From DASVCN01 sp040905665 (GTDB lineage Bacteria; Deinococcota; Deinococci; Deinococcales; Trueperaceae), in the NCBI GenBank assembly GCA_040905665.1, contig JBBDRD010000029.1, forward strand, positions 1-64,000: a stretch of DNA of 64,000 bases, in the 5' to 3' direction. Below, one piece after another: positions 15,310-25,350 of the stretch. The notes beneath the pieces are model-generated. The model did not search any database. It saw only the letters and a program-made list of their open reading frames with translations, and had not been told where the DNA came from. The position numbers and the translations under genes were made by a program. Position 1 is the stretch's first letter, and each line of letters starts with the position of its first letter.

Positions 15310-18300
15310 GTGGGGAAATCAGCGCCGACCTCGAACCTGAAGCTGCTTGCCGAATTCGACGATCACGCCGTTTCGATTGCTAAGCGACAGTATTTCCAGC
15401 CGGGTGATGACGACCTGGCCGGCATGTTCGAACGGGTGGCCAGTTGGGTCGCCAAGCCGGAGAGCGAGCTCGACCGTGAAACGTACAAGCGGTCGTTCTT
15501 CGACCTCATGGCGTCCAAGCGCTTTTGCCCGGGTGGCCGGGTGCTGGCCGGCGCAGCCACCAGTCACGGCAATGTTCTCAACTGTTTCGTTCAGGACGGT
15601 CGCCCTCAACAAGAGGGGACAACTGCCTGGGTTCTCCATCTGGCTACCAAACTTGCCCTCGTCACCAAGGTTGGGGGCGGAAACGGGCTCTGTCTCGACC
15701 CGCTTCCCGCCAAACGACCGTTCCGCGGACAGGTTGGTCAGCTCTATCTCACCATCGCCGGCGCCCACCCGGATCACCAGAAGGTGCGCGACGGCACCTT
15801 CATGGACCTCGTACACGGCAAGTACGCGACGAGGGGCTACCGCTACCTAAGCTTCGTCGAGTACGACGCAGTTCCAGCGGGCGTGCAGGTCACGCAGGTC
15901 GGTGACTCGGTAGATCAGATCTGGGGCCAGGCGGGCAAGGCCACCGAGCAACTGTTAGCCGGGAAGGACGTGCTGCTCGACTTGAGCGCCCTGCGCGCCG
16001 AGGGAACCCCGGTCAACGGTTCGGGTGGGACATCGAGCGGGCCCTCGTCGTTTGCGGTCGAGGTCTTCGACAACTTCGCCTTCTGGGCGAGCTTGGGCGG
16101 CGCCGAGTACGCCGGGCCGGTGGCAACGCTGCGCTACATATTCGCGCCCACGCTCAGAGCAATTCGGCAAGGTGGTTGTTTGCACCCCGACACCCTCGTG
16201 CATACTAGCCGAGGGACGCTACGGCTTACCGAATTAGTGGACGCCCGTCATTACGGCTGGCAGGACCACCATCTGAAAGTGGCGACCGACGAAGGCTGGA
16301 AAGACAGCCCCAGAGGCTTCAACAACGGGAACGCAGCCACTCTGAAGGTCACTCTGACCAATGGCCAGGAGGTCCAGGGGACGCCGCAGCACCGACTGAA
16401 GGTGATGCGTTCTAACGGGGCGCGCGAGTGGGTCCGTTTGGACGAGCTCCAGAGTGGCGATCACGTGATCCAGATGCTGGACCAGCATACGGGCGCCCCG
16501 GTCATGTTGAGCCCGGTTCCGATCCCGCACCACAACGCGCATGAGATCAAGCAGCCGGAGGTTCTGAGCGAAGAACTGGCTTTCTTCCTCGGCTACCTTT
16601 GGGGCGACGGTTTCGTGAGCAGCGGCCGAGTGGGTTTCGCTGTGGCGCACGACTCCCCCATGGTCGAGAAGACCCACCGGCTGTTCAAGGAGCTCTTCGG
16701 CCTTTCCGTCTCCCTCGAGCAGAAGGAGAACGACGCCAGCGCGGTCTTCGTCGTGAAGGGCGCCCACCTCATCGCCTGGCTTCAAGGCAACGGTCTGCTC
16801 AAAGGAAGAGCACGTCACATCCGGGTCCCACGGGCGGTACGGATGGCGCCGCGGCCGGTACTCGGAGCCTTCTTGCGTGGCATCTTCGAGGCCGACGGCA
16901 CTCTCATCCACGGCTACCCGACGCTCTCTACGGCGTCGGGAGGGCTCGCCCAGGACGTCGCAGTCCTGCTCGCCGGACTCGGCATCCCCACTACTCAACG
17001 AGGTGTGAAGCCACGTCCCGACCGTTACTCCCGTCACGCTATACATCATGTTGGAGTGCGGAGCGCGAAGGGGCTTGAGCGCTTCGTCGAGCGTGTCGGC
17101 GTGCTGCCTGGCTCCCGCCTCGAGAAAATGCGGGAGTTTCGCCCGGACACTAGTAGAGAGTCCTCCTGGGTGCTGCCCCATGCCCCCGCCTTGTTGGAGC
17201 CCGTACTGAGCAGCTTGCCGAAAGGTGTAAAGGGTTGGCCGTCCCCTTACACTTTCGCTCGCAAGTCACTCTCGCGTTACATCCAGGGTGGACGCAATCT
17301 AACTGCCACCGGATATGAGACGCTGCGCCGGAACGAGAGTGTGGCGCGGTTGCTGCCCGAGTTCCAATACGACGAGTACTACGTGCAAGTGAGCTCCGTC
17401 GAGGAGGCCGGGCGCAGCCTCACCCTCGATATTTCGGTGGATGAGAACAAGACCTACCTGGCGAACGGTGTGGTTAGCCATAACACGCGTCGTGGAGCAG
17501 GGATGGCCACCATGTCCATAACGCACCCCGACATCCACGACTTCATAACCGCCAAGGATCTCGAGCGTGAGCGGCTCGAAGGCGATATCAGCACCTTCAA
17601 CATCTCCATACTCGTGAGCGACGAATTCATGAAGCGCTCCCGAACCGAAGAGGAGAAGGGTGTTCTCCACGGAATTGCCGAACACGCCTGGCAGACCGGC
17701 GAGCCGGGGCTTATCTACATCGACCGAATCAACCAATACAACCCTATGCGCGCGTCGTTGGGGGAGATCAAGGCGACGAATCCGTGCTTTCCGGCAGACG
17801 TTCGGATCGCCACCCAGCGGGGCCTCTTGACACTAGGCGAACTGTTCGAGTCTCAGGAAGAGTTGATCGTGGCGTCGGACCGACGTGTGCCGGAGGACGG
17901 TCTAGGCGTAACGCCCCGCGCAGCCGTGCCGGTCTTCAAGACCTCGGACGCCGAGCCAGTCTATCGGGTGGTAACGAAGCACGGTTACGAGGTGCGCGCA
18001 ACAGCCAACCATCAGTTCCTAACCCCGTCGGGCTGGACAGAACTCTGCCAACTCAAGCACGGCGATACCCTCTACATTCAGAGCGCAGAGGGGATGTGGA
18101 GCGATCAGTACGAGTTCGACATCGGCGTCGTCGAGTCGCAATCCGAGCTGGTCGCAACGGCAGGAAGCAATAACCGGGGCGGTTCATTGTCTCGGACGGG
18201 TCGCAGCGACATAAGAGAGAGGTTCGCCGGCGTTCCGGCAAGATGGAGCGGGGAACTCGGTACATTCCTCGGTTTCATGGTCGGCGATGGTTTCATTAGC

Positions 18301-20613
18301 GCGACGAAGGCGGGCATAAGCTTCGCGAACGATGATTATGACGAGCTGTCCGAGTACATAGAGCAGTATCACGCATGGTTCAACGGCGGGGTACAACGTC
18401 ACCACAGTTCCATACAGGTGCGGTTTGGCCGAGTGGTCATAGGATACTTGGAGGCCCTGGGACTTCAATCATTAAAGGCCGTTGAGAAGCGCGTTCCCGA
18501 ATCGATCTTCCGGGCACCGAGAGAGGCTGTGGTGGGGTTCTTGCGGGCCCTCTTTACGGCCGACGGCACCGTCAACCTTAGCGGCTACAAGAAGAGTTGT
18601 AGTATCAGGCTGGCGAGCTCTTCGAGGAAACTCCTCGGAGATGTCCAGCTCCTGCTCTCGAACTTTGGGATCGTGAGCCGTATCCACCTCCGGCGCGAGG
18701 CAGGAGAGAAGGCGATGCCGGACGGCCGTGGTGGCTCCCAGATCTACCCCTTTGCGGCACAGTACGAGTTGATACTCGACAAGGCCAATCGCGACATATT
18801 TGCACAGAAGATCGGGTTCCTGACGAAGGCCAAGCAGTCGAAAGTACTGGAATTCATCGCCTCGAAGAGTCGTCAATCCAATCAAGAGCGTTTCGAGGCC
18901 GAGGTAGTGGACGTCGTGTTCGACGGGGTCGAGGCCGTTTACGACACAACCGAACCGGTAGCCCACTCGATCGTCGCCAACGGACTGGTAGTACACCAGT
19001 GCGGTGAAATTCCCCTGTTTCCAGGCGAACCTTGCGACCTGGGCGCCATCAACCTGGCCGCCTACGTGAAGCGAGGCGGAATGGGGATGGACGGGTTCGA
19101 CATCGGTTCGTTCCGAAATGACGTGCGAACCTGCATCCGCTTCCTCGACAATGTGCTCGACGTAAATCACTTCGCGCTCGAGGACAACCGGACGATGAGC
19201 CATCAGCTGCGCCGCCTGGGCCTGGGAATCATGGGACTTGCCGATGCGCTGATCCTGATGGGCCACCGGTACGACAGCGACGAGGGCCGTGCTGCAGTGA
19301 AGCGGATGATCGACGAGCTCCGCGAGGCCTCCACCAAAGCGAGTGAGGAGCTTGCCGAGGAACGCGGCGTCTTTCCCGGCTTCCCGCAGAGCGACCTGGC
19401 CAGGGCACGTCGCAACATCGCCCTGCTGACGGTAGCCCCCACCGGTACCACTTCGATGCTTATGGGCGTTTCTTCGGGCGTCGAACCGATCTTCGCGCCG
19501 TTCATCTACCGCAAGATCGGCGACACGTACGCCGCGCTCATTGCCCCACTGTTCAAAGAGCTGCTCGAGCGCCATGAGCCTCACCTCGACTACCGACAGG
19601 GCCAAGGCTGGGATTGGGAGAAGGTCGTCGAGGCGGTCCAGGCTAACCACGGCAGCGTCCAGGGGCTCGACTTTATCCCCGACGACGTGCGGACGGTGCT
19701 GATATGTGCTCACGATATCGCACCAACGGACCATGTACAGATGCAAGGCGTAGTGCAGCGGAGCTTCGACGGTGGCGAGCAAAGAGTGGCGAACAGCATT
19801 TCAAAAACAATTAATCTGCCAAACCAAGCGGGCGTGCAGGATGTCTACGACGCCTACCGCCAGGCGTTCGACGCCGGCTGCAAGGGAATCACCGTGTACC
19901 GAGACGGTTCGCGCGACTTCCAAGTCCTCTCGACCAGCTCCAAGCCAGAGGCGAAGGTCGAGGGGGAGCCGCAAGGCACGGAGGGGAGCAAGGTGGGGGT
20001 CAAGGAGCAGCACCACGTGGAGGGCAAAGAGGAGGGCAGGGTGGAAGGGTCCCATGTGGCCCAGGCTCTTCGGGCCGTACCGACGGCAAGTCCGGCAGCC
20101 GAACCAGGCCCCTCGGCGCCTGCATCAAGGGACGTTCCCGAGCCTGCGCCGCGCCTCCCCGGCGAACCGCTCTTCGACCGCCCGGTGCGGGTGAGTGGCT
20201 TTACCGACAAGGTCAAGCTCACCCTGCCCGGCGGCGAGAAGCGCGGTTTCTACGTGACCGTGAACAAGCAGGACGGCTTGCCTACCGAGGTGTTCATCGT
20301 AAGCGGCAAGGCCGGCGACGAATCGAACGCCGACTCCGAGGCGCTGGGCCGGATGGTTTCAATAGCTTTGCAGTACGGCGTGCCGGCCGAAGCGATCGTC
20401 CACACCCTGCGCGGAATCAACGGCGGAATGTACGGCTCCTACCAGGGCCGGATGGTCGCCTCCAAGGCCGACCTGATTGCCGTGGCGCTCGAGACGGCTG
20501 GTGTCCAGAACACTCTCAACAAGGGTAAAGGTTGCCCCGACTGCAGCGCGCCGCTGCGCTTCGAGGAGGGCTGCGCAAAGTGCGAGAGTTGCGGCTATAG
20601 CAAGTGTTCTTGA
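15310..20613 (+). CDS. nrdJ: B12-dependent (class II) ribonucleotide reductase precursor with two inteins
   Basis: Reduces ribonucleotides to deoxyribonucleotides using adenosylcobalamin. The 1767-residue precursor holds two inteins (436 and 405 residues), leaving a spliced enzyme of 926 residues. Extein motifs: VLNCFVQDGR, GGxRRGAGMATM interrupted by intein 1, ATNPCGEIPL interrupted by intein 2, LGLGIMGLAD, and PTGTTSMLMGVSSGVEP. A charged, low-complexity linker follows, then a TSCPD domain (LTLPGGEKRGFYVTVN...GGMYGSY) and a C-terminal cysteine cluster (CPDC, CAKCESCGYSKCS) expected to relay electrons or bind zinc. The start is the GTG with GGAGGG 6 nt upstream; in-frame GTGs further up lack such a site. 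Confidence 0.95.
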   Translation: MGKSAPTSNLKLLAEFDDHAVSIAKRQYFQPGDDDLAGMFERVASWVAKPESELDRETYKRSFFDLMASKRFCPGGRVLAGAATSHGNVLNCFVQDGRPQQEGTTAWVLHLATKLALVTKVGGGNGLCLDPLPAKRPFRGQVGQLYLTIAGAHPDHQKVRDGTFMDLVHGKYATRGYRYLSFVEYDAVPAGVQVTQVGDSVDQIWGQAGKATEQLLAGKDVLLDLSALRAEGTPVNGSGGTSSGPSSFAVEVFDNFAFWASLGGAEYAGPVATLRYIFAPTLRAIRQGGCLHPDTLVHTSRGTLRLTELVDARHYGWQDHHLKVATDEGWKDSPRGFNNGNAATLKVTLTNGQEVQGTPQHRLKVMRSNGAREWVRLDELQSGDHVIQMLDQHTGAPVMLSPVPIPHHNAHEIKQPEVLSEELAFFLGYLWGDGFVSSGRVGFAVAHDSPMVEKTHRLFKELFGLSVSLEQKENDASAVFVVKGAHLIAWLQGNGLLKGRARHIRVPRAVRMAPRPVLGAFLRGIFEADGTLIHGYPTLSTASGGLAQDVAVLLAGLGIPTTQRGVKPRPDRYSRHAIHHVGVRSAKGLERFVERVGVLPGSRLEKMREFRPDTSRESSWVLPHAPALLEPVLSSLPKGVKGWPSPYTFARKSLSRYIQGGRNLTATGYETLRRNESVARLLPEFQYDEYYVQVSSVEEAGRSLTLDISVDENKTYLANGVVSHNTRRGAGMATMSITHPDIHDFITAKDLERERLEGDISTFNISILVSDEFMKRSRTEEEKGVLHGIAEHAWQTGEPGLIYIDRINQYNPMRASLGEIKATNPCFPADVRIATQRGLLTLGELFESQEELIVASDRRVPEDGLGVTPRAAVPVFKTSDAEPVYRVVTKHGYEVRATANHQFLTPSGWTELCQLKHGDTLYIQSAEGMWSDQYEFDIGVVESQSELVATAGSNNRGGSLSRTGRSDIRERFAGVPARWSGELGTFLGFMVGDGFISATKAGISFANDDYDELSEYIEQYHAWFNGGVQRHHSSIQVRFGRVVIGYLEALGLQSLKAVEKRVPESIFRAPREAVVGFLRALFTADGTVNLSGYKKSCSIRLASSSRKLLGDVQLLLSNFGIVSRIHLRREAGEKAMPDGRGGSQIYPFAAQYELILDKANRDIFAQKIGFLTKAKQSKVLEFIASKSRQSNQERFEAEVVDVVFDGVEAVYDTTEPVAHSIVANGLVVHQCGEIPLFPGEPCDLGAINLAAYVKRGGMGMDGFDIGSFRNDVRTCIRFLDNVLDVNHFALEDNRTMSHQLRRLGLGIMGLADALILMGHRYDSDEGRAAVKRMIDELREASTKASEELAEERGVFPGFPQSDLARARRNIALLTVAPTGTTSMLMGVSSGVEPIFAPFIYRKIGDTYAALIAPLFKELLERHEPHLDYRQGQGWDWEKVVEAVQANHGSVQGLDFIPDDVRTVLICAHDIAPTDHVQMQGVVQRSFDGGEQRVANSISKTINLPNQAGVQDVYDAYRQAFDAGCKGITVYRDGSRDFQVLSTSSKPEAKVEGEPQGTEGSKVGVKEQHHVEGKEEGRVEGSHVAQALRAVPTASPAAEPGPSAPASRDVPEPAPRLPGEPLFDRPVRVSGFTDKVKLTLPGGEKRGFYVTVNKQDGLPTEVFIVSGKAGDESNADSEALGRMVSIALQYGVPAEAIVHTLRGINGGMYGSYQGRMVASKADLIAVALETAGVQNTLNKGKGCPDCSAPLRFEEGCAKCESCGYSKCS
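16177..17484 (+). mobile_element. Intein 1 of NrdJ with LAGLIDADG homing endonuclease
   Basis: Splits the extein between IRQGG and TRRGAGM. The N-terminal splice block starts with Cys (CLHPDTLVHTSRGTLRLTEL), block B is GTPQHRLKV with the TxxH histidine, and the end is TYLANGVVSHN followed by extein Thr. All expected splicing residues (Cys1, block B His, penultimate His, terminal Asn, +1 Thr) are present. The endonuclease carries two LAGLIDADG-type helices, LAFFLGYLWGDGF and LGAFLRGIFEADGT, each with its acidic residue, so it may still be active. Confidence 0.93.
17785..18999 (+). mobile_element. Intein 2 of NrdJ, ending in Gln, with LAGLIDADG endonuclease
   Basis: Sits between ATNP and CGEIPLF. 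It starts with Cys (CFPADVRIATQRGLLTLGEL), block B is ATANHQFLTPSGW, and it ends AHSIVANGLVVHQ. The last residue is Gln, not the usual Asn; the penultimate His is kept. Some ribonucleotide-reductase inteins are known to end in Gln and still splice. The +1 residue is the Cys of the NPCGE motif, the thiyl-radical cysteine of the reductase, so activity depends on exact removal. The endonuclease helices are LGTFLGFMVGDGF and VGFLRALFTADGT, with acidic residues intact. Confidence 0.93.
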
Positions 20614-20657
20614 GGCAGAAAGCCGACGGCGCGGGTTATCCGGAGAATTGATTCAGG

Positions 20658-22466
20658 TCAGGCTTCGACGTTCTGTAGAAGTTCGAGAAATGCTTCTACG
20701 ACCACCGGATCGAAGTGCGTTCCAGCCTGCTCACGGATGAACGTTAGCGCTCGCTCTTCATTCCAGGCAGGTCGGTAGGGACGGTTCGAGGTGAGCGCAT
20801 CGTAGACGTCGACAACTGCGAATAGTCGTGCTGCGAGCGGGATCTGATCGCCCTTGATTCCTCTGGGGTAGCCGCTGCCGTCCCATTTCTCGTGGTGGGT
20901 GTAGGGGATGTCGAGCGCGGGACGCAGGAAATCGATGGGCGATAGGAGGTCTAAGGCGTAGCTGGTGTGCTGCTTCATCGCCTCCCACTCCTCGGTATCG
21001 AGCTTCCCTGGCTTGAGGAGAATGGAGTCGGGGACGCCCATCTTGCCGATGTCGTGTAGCAGCGCGCCGCGCCGAACGTGTACGAGCTCCTCTTGGTGCA
21101 TGCCCATGCGTCTGGCAAGCTGCACCGTCAGCTCCGTCACCCGGCGGCTGTGCCCCTCGGTCTCCTCGTCCTTGAGATCGAGCGCCCGTGCCCAGCCTTC
21201 GATGGTGGTGTCGTATGCGAGACGCAGGTCGTGGTTGGATCGCTCGAGGTTCTCGAACATGGTGGTGTTGTCCAGAGCGATGGCCGCCTGGGTGGCGAGG
21301 GCGGTGAGGAAGTCATCCCAATCATCGTCCGGGGCAAGCGCGGACCGGTGGAATAGCTCCAGCAGGCCTTGCAGCTTGCCCTTGGCGACGAGGGGAACAG
21401 CGAGGTAACTTTCGAAGCCTTCATGCGCAATCGAAGGGGTGTGGGCGAAGGCGGTGGCGAACGCCTTCGCGTCGTCGACGAGCACCGGCTCACGCTCCAG
21501 GGCGGCGCACCCGGCAAGGCCCTCCCCCAAGCGCAGATCCTCACGGCGCCGCGCGGCGCCACGGAATCCCCGGCTCGCTGCATAGCGCAGCGTCAGGCTC
21601 TGTGGCTGGTATAGCAAGACGCAGGCGGCATCCACCTGCAGCCGGGAGGTAACCTGTTCCAATACGACGTTGAGGGTGAGTTTGAGGTCCAGGCTGCGGG
21701 TGATTGTCTTGTCGATCTCGTGAAGGGCAGTGCTGCGATCGAGTTGCTCCTTGAGATCCTCGTTCAACGTTTGGATTTCCGACCGCGCGGTTCGGATCTC
21801 ACTCAAGTCCAGCCCGACGCCCGCCAGGTACGATTTTCCGCCCATCGAGACCCGCTCCCCGGTCAGGTACATCGGGATCCGCCTGCCGTCCTTGGCGATG
21901 ATTGACGCTTCTACCCTGGCGCTGCCGTTGACGAAGACCTCTTTGATCCTGTCGGCGATCAACTCCTTCTCGTCCCCCTCGTAAAGATCGATCGGATGGA
22001 GTCGAGCGAGTTCGTCATCCTTATACCCCAGAAGACGTGAGTAGTTGCGGTTCCACTGGTGATGGCTGCCGTTCTCGCTAAGCACGTAGAAGATGCCCGG
22101 AAAGCTGTTGATCACGGCTTCGCTTAAGGCCCGTTCGTCGTGAAGCGCCTCCTCGGCCCGCTTACGGTCGGTGATATCGCGAGAGTTCAGCACGAGCGCA
22201 TTGACGTGCGGATCGTCGAACAGGTTCACTCCAGTCGACTCGATCCAGCGCCACTCGCCGTTAGCATGGCGTACCCGGTACGTGGCTCTGTATCGGCCGA
22301 TCTCGATGGCCGTCGCCAACTCCTGTTTCATGCGCGTCACGTCGTCGGGGTGAATGCGGTCGAAGGCGTGCTCCGCCGCCCGTGGCCCCGGCTCGTAACC
22401 CAGAACCAGCTCGACCGACGGGCTTTCATAGAGAATCTCACCGCCCCTGCTCATCAGCCGGATCAT
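20658..22466 (-). CDS. PAS-PAS-GAF sensor with HD-GYP phosphodiesterase domain
   Basis: A 602-residue cytosolic protein. Domains in order: PAS 1 (about 1-105, ending RDITDRKRAEEAL), PAS 2 (about 110-225), a short coiled coil, GAF (about 255-400) and HD-GYP (about 420-600) with LLHDIGKMGVPD and HHEKWDGSGYPRGIKGDQIP. The HD and GYP motifs are complete, so hydrolysis of cyclic di-GMP is expected. PAS 1 starts at once after the ATG with no lead-in, and a TAA lies four codons upstream in frame, so the N-terminus is slightly short for a full PAS fold. It is divergent from the histidine kinase at 22750; the 283 bp between them hold no further gene that I can see. Confidence 0.9.
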   Translation of the reverse strand: MIRLMSRGGEILYESPSVELVLGYEPGPRAAEHAFDRIHPDDVTRMKQELATAIEIGRYRATYRVRHANGEWRWIESTGVNLFDDPHVNALVLNSRDITDRKRAEEALHDERALSEAVINSFPGIFYVLSENGSHHQWNRNYSRLLGYKDDELARLHPIDLYEGDEKELIADRIKEVFVNGSARVEASIIAKDGRRIPMYLTGERVSMGGKSYLAGVGLDLSEIRTARSEIQTLNEDLKEQLDRSTALHEIDKTITRSLDLKLTLNVVLEQVTSRLQVDAACVLLYQPQSLTLRYAASRGFRGAARRREDLRLGEGLAGCAALEREPVLVDDAKAFATAFAHTPSIAHEGFESYLAVPLVAKGKLQGLLELFHRSALAPDDDWDDFLTALATQAAIALDNTTMFENLERSNHDLRLAYDTTIEGWARALDLKDEETEGHSRRVTELTVQLARRMGMHQEELVHVRRGALLHDIGKMGVPDSILLKPGKLDTEEWEAMKQHTSYALDLLSPIDFLRPALDIPYTHHEKWDGSGYPRGIKGDQIPLAARLFAVVDVYDALTSNRPYRPAWNEERALTFIREQAGTHFDPVVVEAFLELLQNVEA

Positions 22467-22749
22467 GTCGCTGATTTAGTTCGAGTGTGGTCGGCTGGCG
22501 CTATGATGACGATGCCCCTGGGTGCTAGAGCTGGCGCCAGACTCAACCAGATACTATCAAGGCGCTCTTACACCGCTCTTACTCAGCCTCCATTCCGATA
22601 TCAAGGCCAACCCTCCTCACGTCGTGTCGCTGACTCTTGGCTGCAACGTGAAGTTCGCATCCATTGGGCAAGAGGGTCGAATCGATATGGGCAAGACGGT
22701 CACCGCGTCTGTCTTCCTGCGTTAGTCTGGCGCAGACAAGGAGTCTCTC

Positions 22750-25047
22750 TTGAACAAGCCGACTCTTCCGAGCGAGGGCGAAGTCCCATCGGGACGGGCC
22801 CAGCTAATGCGCAAGCTGCTGATCGGATTGCTATTCCTGTTGCTTATAGCGACAGCGCTGGATGTGGTCGTCGAAGGGAGATCGGCCCTCACGCTCGAGG
22901 GGCTGGCTGCGAACATGCTGGTCGCCGCAGTCCTCGGCGTCGGCCTGTGGCTCCTAGGCAAAGGGCATCTCAAGAGTGTCGTCGCGCTTGTTGCGGGGAT
23001 AATCATGCTCCTAGCCGCCGAGAGTTTGTGGGACGGCATTTCAGGGCGAGCTGCGAGCCTGCTGCTCTTCGTTGCGCCGATTACCTTGGTGGGCCTGCTG
23101 ATGGGCCGCTGGGCGCTCTACCTCACTGCCGCTGTCAGCGTCGCCTTCGTTGCGACCGTTTACTGGCTGGAAGCTTCGGGCTCGCCATTCATCGTGACGC
23201 CGCCGGAACCCAGAACGCTGTTGGACACTGTGCTGCTTTTCGCGATCATCGTCGGCCTTCTCGTACTCTTCCTAGACCGGTTCGCCCTTACCTTGCAGGA
23301 AGCTTTGGCAAAGAGTTCCCTTCGTGAAGCCGAATTGCGGCGCGAGATGAACGAGCGAAAGAGTCTCGAAACGAGACTGCAGCTTGCTACCGACTCGGCC
23401 CAGGTCGGGCTATGGAGTTGGGATCCCGATAGCGAGGAGGTCGAATGGTCGTTACAGATGAAGAATTTGTTCGGCCTGCCTGCGGATGCCGAGGTGAGTA
23501 TCGAGACATTCCTCGAAAGGGTCCACCCCGAGGATAGGGACCGAATAGCTACGACGTTCGGCGAGGTCGAGAACGGTGGCGGCAGGCCGTACAGGATCTG
23601 TCTGCCCGAAGGCCAGGTGCGCTGGATCCTGGGTCGCGGCAAAAATATCACGCTGCCGAGTGGACAGCACCTCGCCTTGGGAGCCGCATACGAGGTGACG
23701 GCGCTCATCGAAGCCGAGGCCGAGCGAGACCAGCTCCTGGGCAAGGAGCAGGAAGCTCGCCGCGAGGCGGAACGGGTTGGCGAGCGGCTTGCCTTCCTGG
23801 CGGACGCCGGCCGTATTCTCGCCGAGGCGCTCAGTTATCGGAAAACCCTGGTGCAGTTGGCGGAGTTGGCAGTGCCGCGACTGGCCGATTGGTGCGCCAT
23901 CGATGTACTCAATCCGGACGGGCTCCTGGAGCGGCTGGCGGTTATGCACAGCGATCCCGAGAAGGTCCGTTTTGCTCACGATCTTCAGCGGCTCTATCCA
24001 CCGGATCCCGCTGCGACGACGGGCGCCTATCAGGTGCTGAAGAGTGGCGAGCCGCGGCTCATGGAGGACGTGGGCGAAGGCGCCCTAAGGGCAGCCGCTC
24101 AGGACGAGCGGCATCTCGAGATGCTGCGTGGGGTGGGTTTCAGTTCCGCTATCATCGCTCCACTCATAAGTCGCGGTACGCCCCTCGGCGCACTCATCCT
24201 GGTTCAGGCCGAGTCGGGTCGGCATTACGACAGTGAGGATTTGGACTTGGCTATGCAGCTGGCAGAACGCGCTGCCATCGCAGTCGACAACGCTCGCCTC
24301 TACGGAGAAGCAACGGAGCTCAACGCCGAGCTCGAGGAGCGGGTGGAAGCACGCACCGAGGAGCTTCGGACCGCCAACACTGAGCTCGAGTCGTTCACCT
24401 ATAGCGCAAGCCATGATCTGCGTGCGCCGCTGCGCGGAATTAATGGCTTCAGCCAAGCATTGCTTGATGACTATGGCGACCGGCTGGACGAGAAGGGTCA
24501 CGAGTATCTGCGACGAATTCATGGGGCGGCCATGCGAATGGGGGATTTGATCGACGACCTGCTCGAGCTCTCGCGCATCTCCAAGACCGAGTTGACTGTC
24601 GAGCGCGTTGACATAAGCGCGCTAGCGGATGAAGTGGTGCAGGGGATTCGGCAACAGGACCCGGAGCGCGAAGTACACGTCGAGATTCAGGAGGATATGC
24701 GCGCCAAAGGTGACGCCCGACTCCTCCGGATCGCTCTCGAGAACCTCTTGGGCAATGCCTGGAAGTTCACCGTGGAGCGCGAAGAGGCGCGAATCGAGGT
24801 GAAGTGGGACGAGAGTAAAGGAGCGTACTACGTCCGCGACAACGGCGCGGGCTTCAGCATGGATTATGCGAACAAGCTCTTCGTGCCGTTCCAACGCCTT
24901 CATCCGCCCGACTCATTCGCCGGCACCGGCATCGGTCTGGCCACAACCATGCGCGTCATCGAACGGCATGGTGGTGACCTATGGGGTGAGGGGAAAGAGG
25001 GCAGAGGGGCCACTTTCTACTTCACTCTGTCCCGTCAAGAGGCGTAA
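22750..25047 (+). CDS. Membrane histidine kinase with PAS and GAF domains
   Basis: A 765-residue sensor kinase. Five or six membrane segments occupy about residues 20-180, then PAS (about 205-310, LQLATDSAQVGLWSWDPDSEEVEW), GAF (about 350-510), a coiled coil (ELNAELEERVEARTEELRT), HisKA with the phosphorylated His in YSASHDLRAPLRGINGF, and an ATPase domain with LENLLGNAWKFT, VRDNGAGFSM and GTGIGLATTMRVIERHGG. There is no receiver domain or response-regulator gene nearby; the output partner is unknown. The TTG start is supported by AAGGAG six nt upstream. Confidence 0.9.
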   Translation: MNKPTLPSEGEVPSGRAQLMRKLLIGLLFLLLIATALDVVVEGRSALTLEGLAANMLVAAVLGVGLWLLGKGHLKSVVALVAGIIMLLAAESLWDGISGRAASLLLFVAPITLVGLLMGRWALYLTAAVSVAFVATVYWLEASGSPFIVTPPEPRTLLDTVLLFAIIVGLLVLFLDRFALTLQEALAKSSLREAELRREMNERKSLETRLQLATDSAQVGLWSWDPDSEEVEWSLQMKNLFGLPADAEVSIETFLERVHPEDRDRIATTFGEVENGGGRPYRICLPEGQVRWILGRGKNITLPSGQHLALGAAYEVTALIEAEAERDQLLGKEQEARREAERVGERLAFLADAGRILAEALSYRKTLVQLAELAVPRLADWCAIDVLNPDGLLERLAVMHSDPEKVRFAHDLQRLYPPDPAATTGAYQVLKSGEPRLMEDVGEGALRAAAQDERHLEMLRGVGFSSAIIAPLISRGTPLGALILVQAESGRHYDSEDLDLAMQLAERAAIAVDNARLYGEATELNAELEERVEARTEELRTANTELESFTYSASHDLRAPLRGINGFSQALLDDYGDRLDEKGHEYLRRIHGAAMRMGDLIDDLLELSRISKTELTVERVDISALADEVVQGIRQQDPEREVHVEIQEDMRAKGDARLLRIALENLLGNAWKFTVEREEARIEVKWDESKGAYYVRDNGAGFSMDYANKLFVPFQRLHPPDSFAGTGIGLATTMRVIERHGGDLWGEGKEGRGATFYFTLSRQEA

Positions 25048-25124
25048 CGGTCGGTATTGCCAACCCCAAATGCCTCTGTTAGACTACCTTTCGCTTGCGG
25101 TCGCCACGCGACGGCGGCGCGTAT

Positions 25125-25199
25125 TCGGCGGTAGCTCAGTGGTAGAGCGATCGGCTGTTAACCGATTGGTCGTAGGTTCGAATCCTACCCGCCGAGCCA
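25125..25199 (+). tRNA. tRNA-Asn (anticodon GTT)
   Basis: Acceptor TCGGCGG pairs with CCGCCGA; D arm AGCTCAGTGGTAGAGC; anticodon stem ATCGG/CCGAT with loop CTGTTAA giving GTT; T arm GTAGGTTCGAATCCTAC; discriminator G and encoded CCA. A terminator follows 20 nt later. Confidence 0.96.
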
Positions 25200-25221
25200 C
25201 ACAGTCAGCGACATGCAAAAC

Positions 25222-25250
25222 GCCCGCCCCAACAGCGGGCATTTCCTTTG
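25222..25250 (+). terminator. Rho-independent terminator after tRNA-Asn
   Basis: Stem GCCCGC (25222-25227) with GCGGGC (25235-25240), loop CCCAACA, then ATTTCCTTT. Confidence 0.7.
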
Positions 25251-25350
25251 CCATGTGCCGATAATGTGCCAACTCCGAAAAAGTGAGCGTGGGCACCTGA
25301 AATGCAATTAGTTAGCGATGGATGTCGGAGGTATGGACGGTTTGGAGCCA

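Noticed and set aside
18472..19782. Minus-strand open frame of 436 codons inside nrdJ
   Set aside because: Antisense to intein 2 and the reductase; composition and sequence show no protein family. Shadow frame.
22522..22725. Small ORF between the HD-GYP and kinase genes
   Set aside because: No ribosome-binding site, no leaderless box at the right distance and no recognisable sequence; the region is probably only the divergent promoters.
25084..25296. Minus-strand ORF over tRNA-Asn with phage-like ending
   Set aside because: It is the translation of the tRNA itself and its terminator; no integrase domain is present.
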